Shown in pieces: positions 24,803 through 34,186 of a stretch of 50,837 nt of DNA; position 1 is the first letter of the stretch; every line of letters starts with the position of its first letter. Made by a program: the position numbers and the translations under genes. The notes below the pieces were generated by a model. That model was not told the DNA's origin. It saw only the letters and a program-made list of their open reading frames with translations, and searched no databases. Origin of the DNA: Bacilli bacterium. Its GTDB lineage: Bacteria > Bacillota_I > Bacilli_A > ML615J-28 > CAG-698. The DNA lies in NCBI GenBank assembly GCA_023228385.1, contig JALOBF010000001.1:1-50837 (forward strand). Reading direction: 5' to 3'.

Positions 24803-25657
24803 TTATTTTTTTACCATAATACGGATGGAGCTTTTAACGCCATCCCAAGAAGTACAAGTAATTATTACAATTTCGGTCTTTTGAATATCATCTTTTTTCG
24901 CGGCTTTTAGTTTATTACTCTCATCTAACCAAAGAAGGCTTGGCTTACTGCTTTCAATTTTGATATTTTCTGTACTTGATTCCGGATAGGCGGAGATTTT
25001 TAATTCCAGAGTTCCGTCAGCGGAAACTTGAGTTATATTATTAACCGTGCTAATTATGATTGTTTCAGTGGGGCGGTATTTAATGTAGAAAGCTTTTTTA
25101 CATCGCATATTGGGGTCAAATTTTGACTGGGCAACCACAATTAATTTAGTTGGAGTTGTAGCATCATTTACAATTAATAAACCTTCTTCGTCTATTTCAG
25201 CAGCATTTGCATTACCCCATTGCGAATCCTCTATTGACCATATTACATCATGCGATAAGTTTTCCGGAAAAACACTTACCGATAACTGCATTGAACCTTC
25301 TTGCTGAAAAAAATTACCTTCTGAATTAATCTTAATTAACGATATCTGTTCCTGAACCACTTTTACAACTACATTTGCATATTTAATACCGTCAATCGTG
25401 GCATGTACGGTAGCCTTTCCGACTTGAAGTCCGGTAACAATATTACCGTTTAGAGAAATTATCCCTTCTTCCGATAAAGTATATTTCACTTCGCTGTCTT
25501 CGCTATATTCACCATAAATCAAACTTAAAATGGCTTCTTCTCCAACTTTCAGCTCGATTTCATGGTTAGCAAAACGAAATACTTCTATATCGGATTTAGC
25601 ACAACCAACGAGAATTATACTTAAAATAAGTAATAAAATTAGTTTTATTTTCTTCAT
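24803..25657 (-). CDS. Lipoprotein with bacterial Ig-like (BIG2) domains
   Basis: A 284-residue lipoprotein: MKKIKLILLLILSIILVGCAKS carries a lipobox (VGC) with the cysteine at about residue 19. The rest consists of three roughly 85-residue Ig-like repeats; the first shows the BIG2 pattern LKVGEEAILSL ... ISLNGNIVTGLQVGKATV. Such domains mediate surface adhesion or act as spacers. It faces the secreted phosphoesterase, which carries a similar BIG2 domain. It has a good promoter and an AGAGGA ribosome site. No catalytic domain is seen. Confidence 0.82.
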   Translation of the reverse strand: MKKIKLILLLILSIILVGCAKSDIEVFRFANHEIELKVGEEAILSLIYGEYSEDSEVKYTLSEEGIISLNGNIVTGLQVGKATVHATIDGIKYANVVVKVVQEQISLIKINSEGNFFQQEGSMQLSVSVFPENLSHDVIWSIEDSQWGNANAAEIDEEGLLIVNDATTPTKLIVVAQSKFDPNMRCKKAFYIKYRPTETIIISTVNNITQVSADGTLELKISAYPESSTENIKIESSKPSLLWLDESNKLKAAKKDDIQKTEIVIITCTSWDGVKSSIRIMVKK

Positions 25658-25687
25658 ATAAATCCTCTCTTATCTAAATCTACTTAT

Positions 25688-25716
25688 ATTATAACATAGA
25701 AATTAAATAATGTTAA
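25688..25716 (-). promoter_or_regulatory. Sigma-A promoter of the Ig-like lipoprotein gene
   Basis: On the minus strand, TTAACA (25716-25711), a 17-nt spacer and TATAAT (25693-25688), with a TG extended -10. Confidence 0.75.
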
Positions 25717-25724
25717 GATTTGTT

Positions 25725-26141
25725 TTACCTTTTTTTATTAATGATTAACCGGAAAAAGATAGCCCCACAAACACCGCCAAGATCAATCAGAACATCAATA
25801 GCTGAACTGCAGCGGCCGGGACTAAAAAACTGAATCATCTCATCGATTATTGCAATTATAATTCCGTATAAAAAAACAAGAACATGGCACTTCTTATTAT
25901 CCGATACCACTGGAAAAGCTAAAATGGTGAGAATAAAAAATTCAAATAAATGAGCAGCCTTTCTTATAAATAATGACAAACGGCTAGGGTCTACGATAAT
26001 CCCAATCCAACTCAATACATACTGGAGGACTTTAACAAATCGGCCGCTGATTTCTGACGATTCGGGGGCCGACTGCAAAGAATTGTAAAAGATGAAGGCT
26101 ATCCATAAAAGAGATAGAAATATAAAAGACTTTTTTTTCAA
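25725..26141 (-). CDS. VanZ-like family membrane protein
   Basis: A 138-residue protein with about four membrane helices. Typical VanZ features are FYNSLQSAP after helix 1, RKAAHLFEFFILTILAF and the D-E-M-I-Q-F-F-x-P-G-R motif near AIDVLIDLGG. VanZ itself confers low-level teicoplanin resistance, but most homologues have unknown roles. Start choice: a GTG at 26150 sits one base from the AAGGG ribosome site, so TTG at 26141 (MKKKSFIFLS), at 10-nt spacing, is more likely. Confidence 0.83.
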   Translation of the reverse strand: MKKKSFIFLSLLWIAFIFYNSLQSAPESSEISGRFVKVLQYVLSWIGIIVDPSRLSLFIRKAAHLFEFFILTILAFPVVSDNKKCHVLVFLYGIIIAIIDEMIQFFSPGRCSSAIDVLIDLGGVCGAIFFRLIINKKR

Positions 26142-26205
26142 GCCAATCACGCCCTTATTATTATAATAAAAACCGGCTTATTTATAATAAGTTTAATTTT
26201 TACAA

Positions 26206-26721
26206 CTACTTTAAATGGCAGTCGCCTAACTGTTCTTCTAATTTTGCTATAATACTTTCTGCACCTTGAGCTTCAAAATACGCTTTTTTTACTCCTTCAT
26301 TAACGGTAATAGATATTAAAGAAGATGTGGAACCGATATATAAATCCTGCCATTCTGTTATGCCCGTTACTTTAAATGTTCCATTTGTACCTTCGCCGTC
26401 AGTACCCTCATACTCGCGGAAAATATATACTGATTGTCGCGGCTTTTCTTCTTCGGAAAAAAGTAATACCGAATATATCGGACGTTTGTTTTTACATCCG
26501 GAATATTCATTAATAATCTTCATATAATTAATTATCGCCGGTGCAGCCTCATCACAATCGGCACAATCTAATCGATGAAAATAAACATAGTATTTGTCTT
26601 CCTTTTGACTGAAAATATCTTGCTTTTTAATTCCCTTCACTCCTTCTAATTTACCTTTTGAGCTGCATCCGGTAAAAATAAATAATCCTAATAATAACCA
26701 GAACAAGATTGTCTTTTTCAT
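26206..26721 (-). CDS. Lipoprotein with thioredoxin-like fold
   Basis: A 171-residue protein with a lipoprotein signal (FTGCSS, cysteine at about 19). It has a thioredoxin-like core: YYVYFHRLDCADCDEAAPAI holds a C-x-x-C (CADC) on the first strand-helix turn, and VTGIEWQDL-like residues precede the end. This suggests an extracytoplasmic thiol-disulfide protein, though the C-x-x-C is not the standard CGPC/CPHC. AGGAGG precedes the start. The function is unproven. Confidence 0.65.
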   Translation of the reverse strand: MKKTILFWLLLGLFIFTGCSSKGKLEGVKGIKKQDIFSQKEDKYYVYFHRLDCADCDEAAPAIINYMKIINEYSGCKNKRPIYSVLLFSEEEKPRQSVYIFREYEGTDGEGTNGTFKVTGITEWQDLYIGSTSSLISITVNEGVKKAYFEAQGAESIIAKLEEQLGDCHLK

Positions 26722-26742
26722 AATTTCCTCCTATATTTTATT

Positions 26743-27084
26743 CTATTTTGTAATCTTAGCATCAAATGACTGAAGAATTTGCTCATATTTCGTTTTACTT
26801 ATATAACTGTACTGTATATTCTTCCCCCTTTTTACAACATATACTTTTTCTCCTTTTATCATTGGGATAAAAAAACTAAGAGAAAATATAATAAATATAA
26901 TTGTTATATAAATAAAATAATAATATCCATTTATATTTTTGTTTTTTTCCCATAAAGCCAAAATAAAAAAAACAAAAGACGCAAGGTTAAAAAACATCAT
27001 CGGTAAGGAGATGCGCAAAAAAGTATATTTTTTGGTGCTTTTAATAAAAGAACTTTTTAAATATTGTGGGGATTGATTATCCAT
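26743..27084 (-). CDS. Hypothetical two-helix membrane protein
   Basis: A 113-residue protein with two hydrophobic segments (about 28-46 and 52-73) and a basic C-terminus. I recognise no family. The start follows AAGGA by 6 nt. It lies 21 nt before the thioredoxin-fold lipoprotein and is probably in its transcript. Confidence 0.6.
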   Translation of the reverse strand: MDNQSPQYLKSSFIKSTKKYTFLRISLPMMFFNLASFVFFILALWEKNKNINGYYYFIYITIIFIIFSLSFFIPMIKGEKVYVVKRGKNIQYSYISKTKYEQILQSFDAKITK

Positions 27085-27224
27085 GCTAAATCCTTATCTA
27101 AACATTAATTCTAATTATGCATATTATACAATAAAAATCGATTTTAATCTATTCTACCAGCTTATATAATTAAAATTGTCTTATTGATAAGATTATACAA
27201 CTTTTTTCTTTAATTGCAAGTTTT

Positions 27225-27524
27225 TCAGAATCTTTTGCGTTCATACAGCGATGATATAAACCAGATGCCGACTACAATCAAAAAAAGTTTAAGTGTTGAG
27301 GAGTAAATAAATAATAAGCATACCAAGCACATTAATAAATAAAGAATAATAAAAATCACTTCAAAATAAATAAAAGGTGTTCGGTATAAACCGCGTAATA
27401 AAAAAAGGATTCCAATAAACAGCAGCAAAGAAAGAAAAAAAATAATATCGCCAAATATCCAATATAATATAAAAGAAAAAATAAAAGTTAACAACCAATA
27501 ATTGTTTTTCCACCAAAACCTCAT
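27225..27524 (-). CDS. Hypothetical small membrane protein
   Basis: A 99-residue, very hydrophobic protein with about four predicted helices ending in LYERKRF. No family was recognised. I chose the ATG at 27524 because GAGGGG lies 6 nt upstream; a frame to 27557 adds 11 residues without a ribosome site. It stands alone between two non-coding gaps. Confidence 0.55.
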   Translation of the reverse strand: MRFWWKNNYWLLTFIFSFILYWIFGDIIFFLSLLLFIGILFLLRGLYRTPFIYFEVIFIILYLLMCLVCLLFIYSSTLKLFLIVVGIWFISSLYERKRF

Positions 27525-27651
27525 ATAAAACCCCTCATTAAAAATTATTAATATCATCGTTATATTATGTTAACAATGATAAAAAATAAATAATCTTAAT
27601 ATATAATATGGTGAAAAGCATTTTTTTCTTACGGCAATAGTCACCTTTTAT

Positions 27652-27673
27652 AAAAAAACCGGCAATTTGCCGG
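27652..27673 (-). terminator. Terminator after fba
   Basis: CCGGCAA (27659-27665) / TTGCCGG (27667-27673) is followed on the minus strand by seven Ts. Confidence 0.88.
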
Positions 27674-27691
27674 ATATAAATTATTATATAT

Positions 27692-28555
27692 TTATTTTAA
27701 GGTTTTATCAACTGAGCCAAAAACAACAACTTTTTCTTTGACCACTTCGTAAATAGCTTTGGCTGCCGGACCGATTATTTTTCTTGGATCATATACTTTT
27801 TCATCGGCAGCAAGCAATTTCCTAAGTTCACGGGTAAAAGCTAATTGGCATTCTGTATTAACATTAATTTTTGTTGTTCCGCAGCTAATAGCTTTTTTTA
27901 TTTTTTCATCGGGAATACCGGTTCCGCCATGCAGAACTAGCGGTTTATTAGTTGCGTTTTTAATTTCTTCCATTTCTTTAAAACCAAGTACCGGTTCTCC
28001 TTTATAAGGTCCATGAACACTTCCTAATGCCGGCGCAAGAAAATCAACATTTGTTGCTTTTACTAATTGTACACAATCGTTAACATCAGCATAAATTATA
28101 CCTTTTCCGATAACATCATCTTCTTGACCGCCAATCGTGCCTAATTCGGCTTCAACACTGACATTACGAGCATGAGCATAATCGACAACTTCTTTAGTGA
28201 TTTTAATGTTTTCGGTCAAAGGATGATGTGAAGCATCGATCATGACGGATGTAAATCCGGCTTCAATCGCCTTTTTACAATTTTCAAAAGATGAACCGTG
28301 GTCTAGATGAATAGCAACATCAATAGTAATATTTAATTCTTCAAGCATACCTTTAACCATTCCAACGACGGTTTTAAATCCGCCCATATAACGAGCAGCA
28401 CCCTCTGAAACGCCAAGTATTACTGGTGAGTTTAGTTCTTCACATGCACTTAAAATGGATTTTGTCCATTCAAGATTGTTTATGTTGAACTGGCCGACCG
28501 CATACCTTTCTTTTTTTGCTTTTTCAAGCATTGCTTTCATATTCACTAAATTCAT
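27692..28555 (-). CDS. fba: Class II fructose-1,6-bisphosphate aldolase
   Basis: A 287-residue zinc-dependent aldolase of glycolysis. The metal and catalytic motifs are intact: HLDHGSS (zinc His/Asp), EAELGTIGGQED, the GSVHGPYKG loop, LHGGTGIP and KINVNTE. The N-terminal GQFNINNLEW is also characteristic. Length is normal. AGGAGG precedes the start. It follows degV by 32 nt, and a 14-bp palindrome sits in that gap. In Bacillus, fba follows the rpoE-pyrG cluster; here that cluster is about 10 kb away. Confidence 0.96.
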   Translation of the reverse strand: MNLVNMKAMLEKAKKERYAVGQFNINNLEWTKSILSACEELNSPVILGVSEGAARYMGGFKTVVGMVKGMLEELNITIDVAIHLDHGSSFENCKKAIEAGFTSVMIDASHHPLTENIKITKEVVDYAHARNVSVEAELGTIGGQEDDVIGKGIIYADVNDCVQLVKATNVDFLAPALGSVHGPYKGEPVLGFKEMEEIKNATNKPLVLHGGTGIPDEKIKKAISCGTTKINVNTECQLAFTRELRKLLAADEKVYDPRKIIGPAAKAIYEVVKEKVVVFGSVDKTLK

Positions 28556-28571
28556 ATATAAACCTCCTTAT

Positions 28572-28585
28572 GTCGTTTAAACGAC
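28572..28585. promoter_or_regulatory. Perfect 14-bp palindrome between degV and fba
   Basis: GTCGTTTAAACGAC has no T run after it, so it is a poor terminator. It could be an operator or an RNA processing/stability hairpin just ahead of the fba ribosome site. Confidence 0.4.
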
Positions 28586-28587
28586 TA

Positions 28588-29448
28588 TTATTTTTCTAAA
28601 ATAAAATATCCAAAACCAATAATACCACACCCAATATGGGCACCAACTGCTGGAGTAACCATGTGAACTTCAACCTCATAAGCATTAGAGCATTCTTTCT
28701 TTAATCTATCAGCATACTCTTCGGCTTCTTCTTCTCGCTCCGTATGATATACCATCATTTTAACTTTTTTAGCATCCTTAACTTCATCAAAAAACATATT
28801 CAATGCTGTTTCCACAGCTTTTTTATGAGTTTTAACTTTTAACTTGCTGACAATCCTTCCGTCTTTAGTTAATTCTAATACCGGCTTTATCCGTAATAAA
28901 TTACCGACAAATCCGGCCGCACCGCTTAAGCGCCCATTTTTAACTAAGTAATTTAGATCATCAACAATAAAATATGCATGCTGGTTGTCAATTAAATAAT
29001 TAGAATAATCTAATATCTCTAGAACGCTTTTACCGGCTTCGGCCATTTCTTTAGCCCTGACAGCAATATATCCTTGCATATAAGTAGCCAATTTAGTATC
29101 AACAACATAAATTTTGATCTTTTCTTTATAATCATCAATCAGTGTTTCAACCATTTGTCCGATTGAACTTAATTTATATGAAATTGAATACATAATTACA
29201 TCAGTATAGCCTTCATCAATCAAACGGTCCATAAGCGCCATTGCCTCGCCGATTGTCGGAGCCGAGGTTGATGGAATAACCGCTGAAGTTTTAAGTTTTT
29301 GATAAAACTCATCGGCCTTTATATCAATGCCATCGACGTAATGCTCATCGCCAAAATTCACTATCGAGCGTAAAACAGGGATATCCGGGTCGTAGCCGAT
29401 ATAATCTAAGCCTGCATTGACATCGGATATAATAGCAATTTTACTCAT
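28588..29448 (-). CDS. DegV family fatty-acid-binding protein
   Basis: A 286-residue DegV/FakB-type protein. Members bind a fatty acid and present it to the FakA kinase for phosphorylation, feeding exogenous fatty acids into phospholipids. The family pattern includes an N-terminal IISDVNAGLD, TSAPTIGEAM (ligand carboxylate-binding serines) and GSLSGA-like NGRLSGAAGFVGNLLRIKPVL. The start follows CTGGAGG. It has its own promoter and is co-transcribed with fba. No fakA is in the window. Confidence 0.9.
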   Translation of the reverse strand: MSKIAIISDVNAGLDYIGYDPDIPVLRSIVNFGDEHYVDGIDIKADEFYQKLKTSAVIPSTSAPTIGEAMALMDRLIDEGYTDVIMYSISYKLSSIGQMVETLIDDYKEKIKIYVVDTKLATYMQGYIAVRAKEMAEAGKSVLEILDYSNYLIDNQHAYFIVDDLNYLVKNGRLSGAAGFVGNLLRIKPVLELTKDGRIVSKLKVKTHKKAVETALNMFFDEVKDAKKVKMMVYHTEREEEAEEYADRLKKECSNAYEVEVHMVTPAVGAHIGCGIIGFGYFILEK

Positions 29449-29476
29449 GCTTTTCCTCCAGTCTTATTTTGACCAT

Positions 29477-29505
29477 ATTATATCACGAGGGTAATCAAAC
29501 TTCAA
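29477..29505 (-). promoter_or_regulatory. Sigma-A promoter of the degV-fba unit
   Basis: On the minus strand, TTGAAG (29505-29500), a 17-nt spacer and TATAAT (29482-29477). Confidence 0.7.
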
Positions 29506-29514
29506 CAACAAAAC

Positions 29515-29544
29515 AAAAAACTATTGTCTCCGACAATAGTTTTT
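29515..29544. terminator. Terminator after spoVT
   Basis: ACTATTGTC (29520-29528) pairs with GACAATAGT (29532-29540) around TCC. T runs flank it on both strands. Confidence 0.85.
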
Positions 29545-29557
29545 ATGATTATTAATA

Positions 29558-30088
29558 TTAAGATTCTAAATACTTACTTATAAACAGGCTTGTCATTTCA
29601 GCAATGGATTTTTCAAGTTCACCAATTGCGTTTTCGCCTATAACAATTACAGCGCCTATCAAATCACCGTAAACGGAAATCGGTTTTAACACTAATGGCG
29701 TATTAATTACAAGATTATCCGTTATTTCCAATGATTCTCCGCGTTCAAAAACTTGCGTATTTCTCTTTTGAATTTTATCGTCTAATCTTATATCTATTTT
29801 TTTCCCTACAATGTCTTTTCGGAAATTACCGGCAACGGCAATTATTCTTTCATTGTCGGTTACAATAATTTCTCTTTTACTTGATGCGAATACTGCTTCA
29901 GCATACTGTGCAATAAAATTATTGATACTCTCAATATGTGAATACTTTTTTAGAATGATTGCTTCATTACCATCGGTATATATTTCCAAAGAATCTCCTT
30001 CCCTAATTCGCAAATTTCTTCTGATTTCTTTGGGGATTACTATTCTACCCAAATCATCAATTCTTCTTACAACACCTGTTGCTTTCAT
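29558..30088 (-). CDS. spoVT: Stage V sporulation protein T (AbrB-family regulator)
   Basis: A 176-residue regulator that tunes sigma-G-dependent gene expression in the forespore. It has an N-terminal AbrB swapped-hairpin DNA-binding domain (GVVRRIDDLGRIVIPKEIRRNLRI, about 5-28) and a C-terminal GAF-like domain (about 56-175). This two-domain layout and length distinguish SpoVT from AbrB. Position just downstream of mfd and pth matches the Bacillus spoVC-fin-mfd-spoVT order, except that no fin gene lies between pth and mfd. The ribosome site is GAGGTGA. Confidence 0.94.
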   Translation of the reverse strand: MKATGVVRRIDDLGRIVIPKEIRRNLRIREGDSLEIYTDGNEAIILKKYSHIESINNFIAQYAEAVFASSKREIIVTDNERIIAVAGNFRKDIVGKKIDIRLDDKIQKRNTQVFERGESLEITDNLVINTPLVLKPISVYGDLIGAVIVIGENAIGELEKSIAEMTSLFISKYLES

Positions 30089-30144
30089 CTTGTCACCTCA
30101 CTAGTAATATTATTGTAATTTTTTTACTTTATATACTCTATTTT

Positions 30145-33100
30145 TTACATTTGCGACTCTAACAAACTACTGAGTTCAAATATCCATTTCTTTTCCTTCG
30201 ATTTTTTAGGAATTTTTATAATTATTTTTCTTCTTTTATATTCGAATTCAATATTTTTGTTTATATTTGTCGCTAAAAGAAATAACTTTTCGGGATCAAT
30301 ATTTTTTGTTTTTTCTTCGGAAATAATGACCATCACTTTGTTTTGTGTTTCTAGGATATTTTCAGCTTCAAATTTTTTTAGTAGTATCTGCAAATATCTT
30401 TCTTCGATATAGGTCAATATTTCATTATTGAGCCTACCGAAACGATCGGTAAATTCATCAATAAGGTTTGTTTTGTCCACTTTTGATTTTATTCGATTAA
30501 TTTCTTTATGAATTAATATTTTAATATCATCATCACTTACGTATGATTCATCCACATGTTTTGATACCTCAATAACATAATCTTTTGCTTCTTCTTGTTC
30601 TTTTTCGCCTTTAATTTGATTGACTGATTCATCTAAAAGTTTTAAATACATATCTAAACCGATGTCGTCTATAAAGCCTGACTGCTCTTTTCCGAGAATA
30701 TCACCGGCTCCGCGAATAGCCAAATCACGAACGGCAATTTTATATCCGCTGCCTAGTGTTGTGAATTCCTTAATTGAATTTAATCTTTTAACAGCATCTT
30801 CAGTCAATACCTTATCAGCTTCATACATCAGATAAGCATAAGCGATGCGATCGCTTCTTCCCACTCTTCCTCTAATCTGATATATCTGTGATAAACCTAA
30901 AAAGTCAGCACCATCAATGATTAAAGTATTTGTATTGGGGATATCAATACCGATTTCAATTATAGTCGTACATAGAAGAATATCGTATTTATAGTCAATA
31001 AAGTCCTGAACGGTATTCTCCAGTTCTGTTTTGCTCATTTTTCCATGGGCAATACATATCCGTGCTTCCGGGACAAGCCGATGTAATCTTCGATGCATCC
31101 GATCCAATTCCACAATCCGATTATAAAGATAAAACACTTGACCGCCCCGGGCCATTTCCCGATAAATCGCCTCTTTAATAACAATATCATTTTTTTCAAC
31201 AACATAAGTTTGGATTGGATATCGGTCCTTAGGAGGTGTTCCGATTAAACTAAGTTGCCTGATGCCCACGATCGACATCTGCAAAGTTCGCGGAATCGGA
31301 GTTGCCGTTAAAGTCAAAACATTTACGTTTTCCTTTATTTTTTTTATTTTTTCTTTGTGAACAACACCGAACCTTTGTTCTTCATCAACAATTAGTAATC
31401 CTAAATTTTTAAAAGCAATATCTTTACTTAAGAGCCGATGTGTTCCGATAACAATATCAACCATGCCAGCCTTTAAGTCCTTAATGATTTCTTTTTGCCG
31501 TTTATAGGATACCAACCGGTTAAGCAACTCAACCCTAATGCCATATTTTTCAAATCTAGACTGAAAAGTATAGTAATGCTGCCGGGTCAATATTGTCGTT
31601 GGCGCCAAATAAGCAACTTGTTTATTTGAATAAACAGCTTTAAAAGCAATCCGCATTGCGATTTCGGTTTTGCCATAACCAACATCGCCGCAAATTAACC
31701 GGTCGATTACCTTGCCCTCTTCCATATCTTTTTTTATTTCCGTGATGGCTTTAAGTTGGTCAACCGTTTCTTCGAATTCAAAATCTTCTTCAAACAACCG
31801 TTGAAATTCACTATCAGGACTATACTTAAAACCTTTTGTCTGCTCACGTTTAGCTTGAATGGTTATTAACTCCGCAGCGATGTTTTCTAGTTTTTCTTTA
31901 ATTTTCTGTTTTTTCTTTTCCCACTCGCCTTTGCCGATTATAGTTAACTTCGGGATTGTTCCTTCGCTTCCTTGATACTTTTCCAGAAGACTAACTTTTT
32001 CGACCGGAATATAAAGCTCCATGTTCTGGTATTGCAACATTATATAATCATTGCGAATATCTTTTAGTTGAACCGTCTTAATACCCAGGTATCGACCGAT
32101 ACCATAATCATAATGAACAACATAATCACCCGTTTGCAAATCTTCTTTCGAAGCAATCGGAACCGTATGTTGCATGTGGCGATATTTAGGGCGATGGGAT
32201 TTTACTTGTTTGAATATTTCTTTTTCGGTAATAACTTCAACATTACTTTCGATAAATCCAAAAGCGATTGCATTCTCACATTTAATCAAATTGATTTTTT
32301 GCTTTTTTACTTCTGAAAAACTACTGATTTTTAAAGGGACTAATCCGCTTTCTAAGAATATTTCACAAATGAGATTGATCCTTTCATCACCCATTAGAGC
32401 AAATATAAAAGTTTTTTTAGGATTAGCTTTTAAATCAGCAATCAGGCTGCGGATATCGTTTTGATAACCAACTACAGCATATCCGCGCAAAGAAAAGTGC
32501 TGGTCAAAAATAACTTCATTCAAACTTTGCGTATTTTCGCTAATAATTATTTTTCGATCTGAATGATGAAAAATATTATAAAAGTCGAAGAAGAAAAACA
32601 GATTGAGATTTTTGGGTTTATCCAAATGGTCAAGATAATTACTAAGATCGGATATCATCTGTTGGTAATTTTCTTTTAACCTTTGATAGTCTTGATAAAT
32701 TACAATTTTAGATTCAAGATAATCCAAGAAAGTAACAGGCTGCGGCTCGATATAACGAATATATTTATTTATCCGTTCGAGATTTTCATAATTTCCCATA
32801 TCAGTTAAATCATTATCGAGAAATCTTGGTACAGTGCTACAGTCTTTCCTGATTTTATCGGCCGCTAGTTGAAATTCATCATCAGAATAAATCAATTCGT
32901 TTAAAGGGTAAATTTGATAATTGTTAACTTGTTTGATGCTTTTTTGTGTTTCTACATCAAAAAGTTTCAATGATTCAATTTCGGTATCGAATAAGTTAAC
33001 CCTTACCGGATAATCATTGTGACCGGAAAAAACATCGATTATCTCACCTCTTATACTAAACTCCCCGATCATTGTCGTTAGCGGAACCCTTTTATACCCC

Positions 33101-33579
33101 ATTTCCACCAACCGGCTAACCATGCTTTTATCCGGGAAAACCGTATTTTTATTTAAATCCATTACAGCATTACGATAGCGCTCCAATCTCATAAGTGGGC
33201 GTAAAAGTGCCGGAGGATGAGTAACAATTATCTTTTTTTCGCCGGAAAGAACATTTTTTATAGTATCGAGGCGTTCGTATTTAAAATCTGCACTAACGGC
33301 AATTAATTCAATCGATACCAACTCATCAACAACATATAAATTTACCTTATCACTCCCGGCAAGTTTACAGAATATGTCGTAAGCTTGGTTAGCATAATAA
33401 AGATTGTTGGCCACATAAACAACAAAATCATTACTTTCAAGAAATGATAAATAAGATAAAAGATACCCGTGGTTATACGATAAGTCACTTACATAGCAAG
33501 AATAGTTATCGCATTTAATCGCCTCGAGGTATCCCCTAATTGCCTTATCTTGAGAAAATATTTCTAAAATGTTATTCAT
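30145..33579 (-). CDS. mfd: Transcription-repair coupling factor Mfd
   Basis: A 1144-residue translocase that removes RNA polymerase stalled at DNA lesions and recruits UvrA. An N-terminal UvrB-like region (about 1-330) is followed by the RNA-polymerase-interaction domain (about 470-545, GDYVVHYDYGIGRYLGI). The helicase core follows, with GDVGYGKTEIA, DEEQRFG, LTATPIPRT and QIRGRVGRS, and then the C-terminal autoinhibitory TRCF domain. Length is normal. The ribosome site is TAGGGG. It follows pth by 9 nt. Confidence 0.97.
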   Translation of the reverse strand: MNNILEIFSQDKAIRGYLEAIKCDNYSCYVSDLSYNHGYLLSYLSFLESNDFVVYVANNLYYANQAYDIFCKLAGSDKVNLYVVDELVSIELIAVSADFKYERLDTIKNVLSGEKKIIVTHPPALLRPLMRLERYRNAVMDLNKNTVFPDKSMVSRLVEMGYKRVPLTTMIGEFSIRGEIIDVFSGHNDYPVRVNLFDTEIESLKLFDVETQKSIKQVNNYQIYPLNELIYSDDEFQLAADKIRKDCSTVPRFLDNDLTDMGNYENLERINKYIRYIEPQPVTFLDYLESKIVIYQDYQRLKENYQQMISDLSNYLDHLDKPKNLNLFFFFDFYNIFHHSDRKIIISENTQSLNEVIFDQHFSLRGYAVVGYQNDIRSLIADLKANPKKTFIFALMGDERINLICEIFLESGLVPLKISSFSEVKKQKINLIKCENAIAFGFIESNVEVITEKEIFKQVKSHRPKYRHMQHTVPIASKEDLQTGDYVVHYDYGIGRYLGIKTVQLKDIRNDYIMLQYQNMELYIPVEKVSLLEKYQGSEGTIPKLTIIGKGEWEKKKQKIKEKLENIAAELITIQAKREQTKGFKYSPDSEFQRLFEEDFEFEETVDQLKAITEIKKDMEEGKVIDRLICGDVGYGKTEIAMRIAFKAVYSNKQVAYLAPTTILTRQHYYTFQSRFEKYGIRVELLNRLVSYKRQKEIIKDLKAGMVDIVIGTHRLLSKDIAFKNLGLLIVDEEQRFGVVHKEKIKKIKENVNVLTLTATPIPRTLQMSIVGIRQLSLIGTPPKDRYPIQTYVVEKNDIVIKEAIYREMARGGQVFYLYNRIVELDRMHRRLHRLVPEARICIAHGKMSKTELENTVQDFIDYKYDILLCTTIIEIGIDIPNTNTLIIDGADFLGLSQIYQIRGRVGRSDRIAYAYLMYEADKVLTEDAVKRLNSIKEFTTLGSGYKIAVRDLAIRGAGDILGKEQSGFIDDIGLDMYLKLLDESVNQIKGEKEQEEAKDYVIEVSKHVDESYVSDDDIKILIHKEINRIKSKVDKTNLIDEFTDRFGRLNNEILTYIEERYLQILLKKFEAENILETQNKVMVIISEEKTKNIDPEKLFLLATNINKNIEFEYKRRKIIIKIPKKSKEKKWIFELSSLLESQM

Positions 33580-33588
33580 TCTAAACCC

Positions 33589-34146
33589 CTAATTATATTT
33601 CCCCATGAAATTATCGAAATTTTCTGATAAATAGCAATCAATCATTTCTTTTGCCTTAGATGTCGTTGATTTTAGTGCTGCGGTTTCATCTTTATTAAAT
33701 ACGGAAAGAACATAATTACAAGCGTCAATGGCCGTTTCCTTACCAATGCCAATGCGAATTCTTTTAATCCCTTCGGTTTTCAACAAATCGATAATATTCT
33801 TCATTCCTTTATGACCGCCGGAAGAACCACTGCGACGAATTCGGATTTTACCGCACGGCAACTCCATATCATCATAGATAATAAGGATATTATCAATGTC
33901 GATTTGATAATAATCCTTAACCGCCAACACGGCTTGCCCGGAAAGATTCATATATGTTTGAGGCTTAATAATTATTAAGTTTTGTTCCTGAAATCGAATA
34001 ATAGCAACTTCGCAACGTAAAGCGCGATTAGCGGTAAATTTACCTCGCGAATCTTTAGCTAATTGGTCAACAAACATAAAACCCACATTATGTCGGGTTT
34101 TTTTATATTTTCTACCTGGATTGCCAAGGCCAACTATTAATTTCAT
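33589..34146 (-). CDS. pth: Peptidyl-tRNA hydrolase
   Basis: A 185-residue essential esterase that releases peptides from tRNA after aborted translation; the Bacillus gene is also called spoVC. Active-site features are intact: GLGNPGRKYKKTRHNVGFM (Asn 8/10 region and catalytic His 20), the conserved MNLSGQAV, and the catalytic Asp in IYDDMELP. GSSGGHKGMKNI is also typical. GAGGT precedes the start. It heads the pth-mfd-spoVT series. Confidence 0.96.
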   Translation of the reverse strand: MKLIVGLGNPGRKYKKTRHNVGFMFVDQLAKDSRGKFTANRALRCEVAIIRFQEQNLIIIKPQTYMNLSGQAVLAVKDYYQIDIDNILIIYDDMELPCGKIRIRRSGSSGGHKGMKNIIDLLKTEGIKRIRIGIGKETAIDACNYVLSVFNKDETAALKSTTSKAKEMIDCYLSENFDNFMGKYN

Positions 34147-34186
34147 ATCTTATACCTCAAACTACATTTAACCTTTCAAAGGACAA

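Noticed and set aside
32068..32464. Plus-strand open frames opposite mfd
   Set aside because: These are antisense shadows without ribosome sites or recognisable products.
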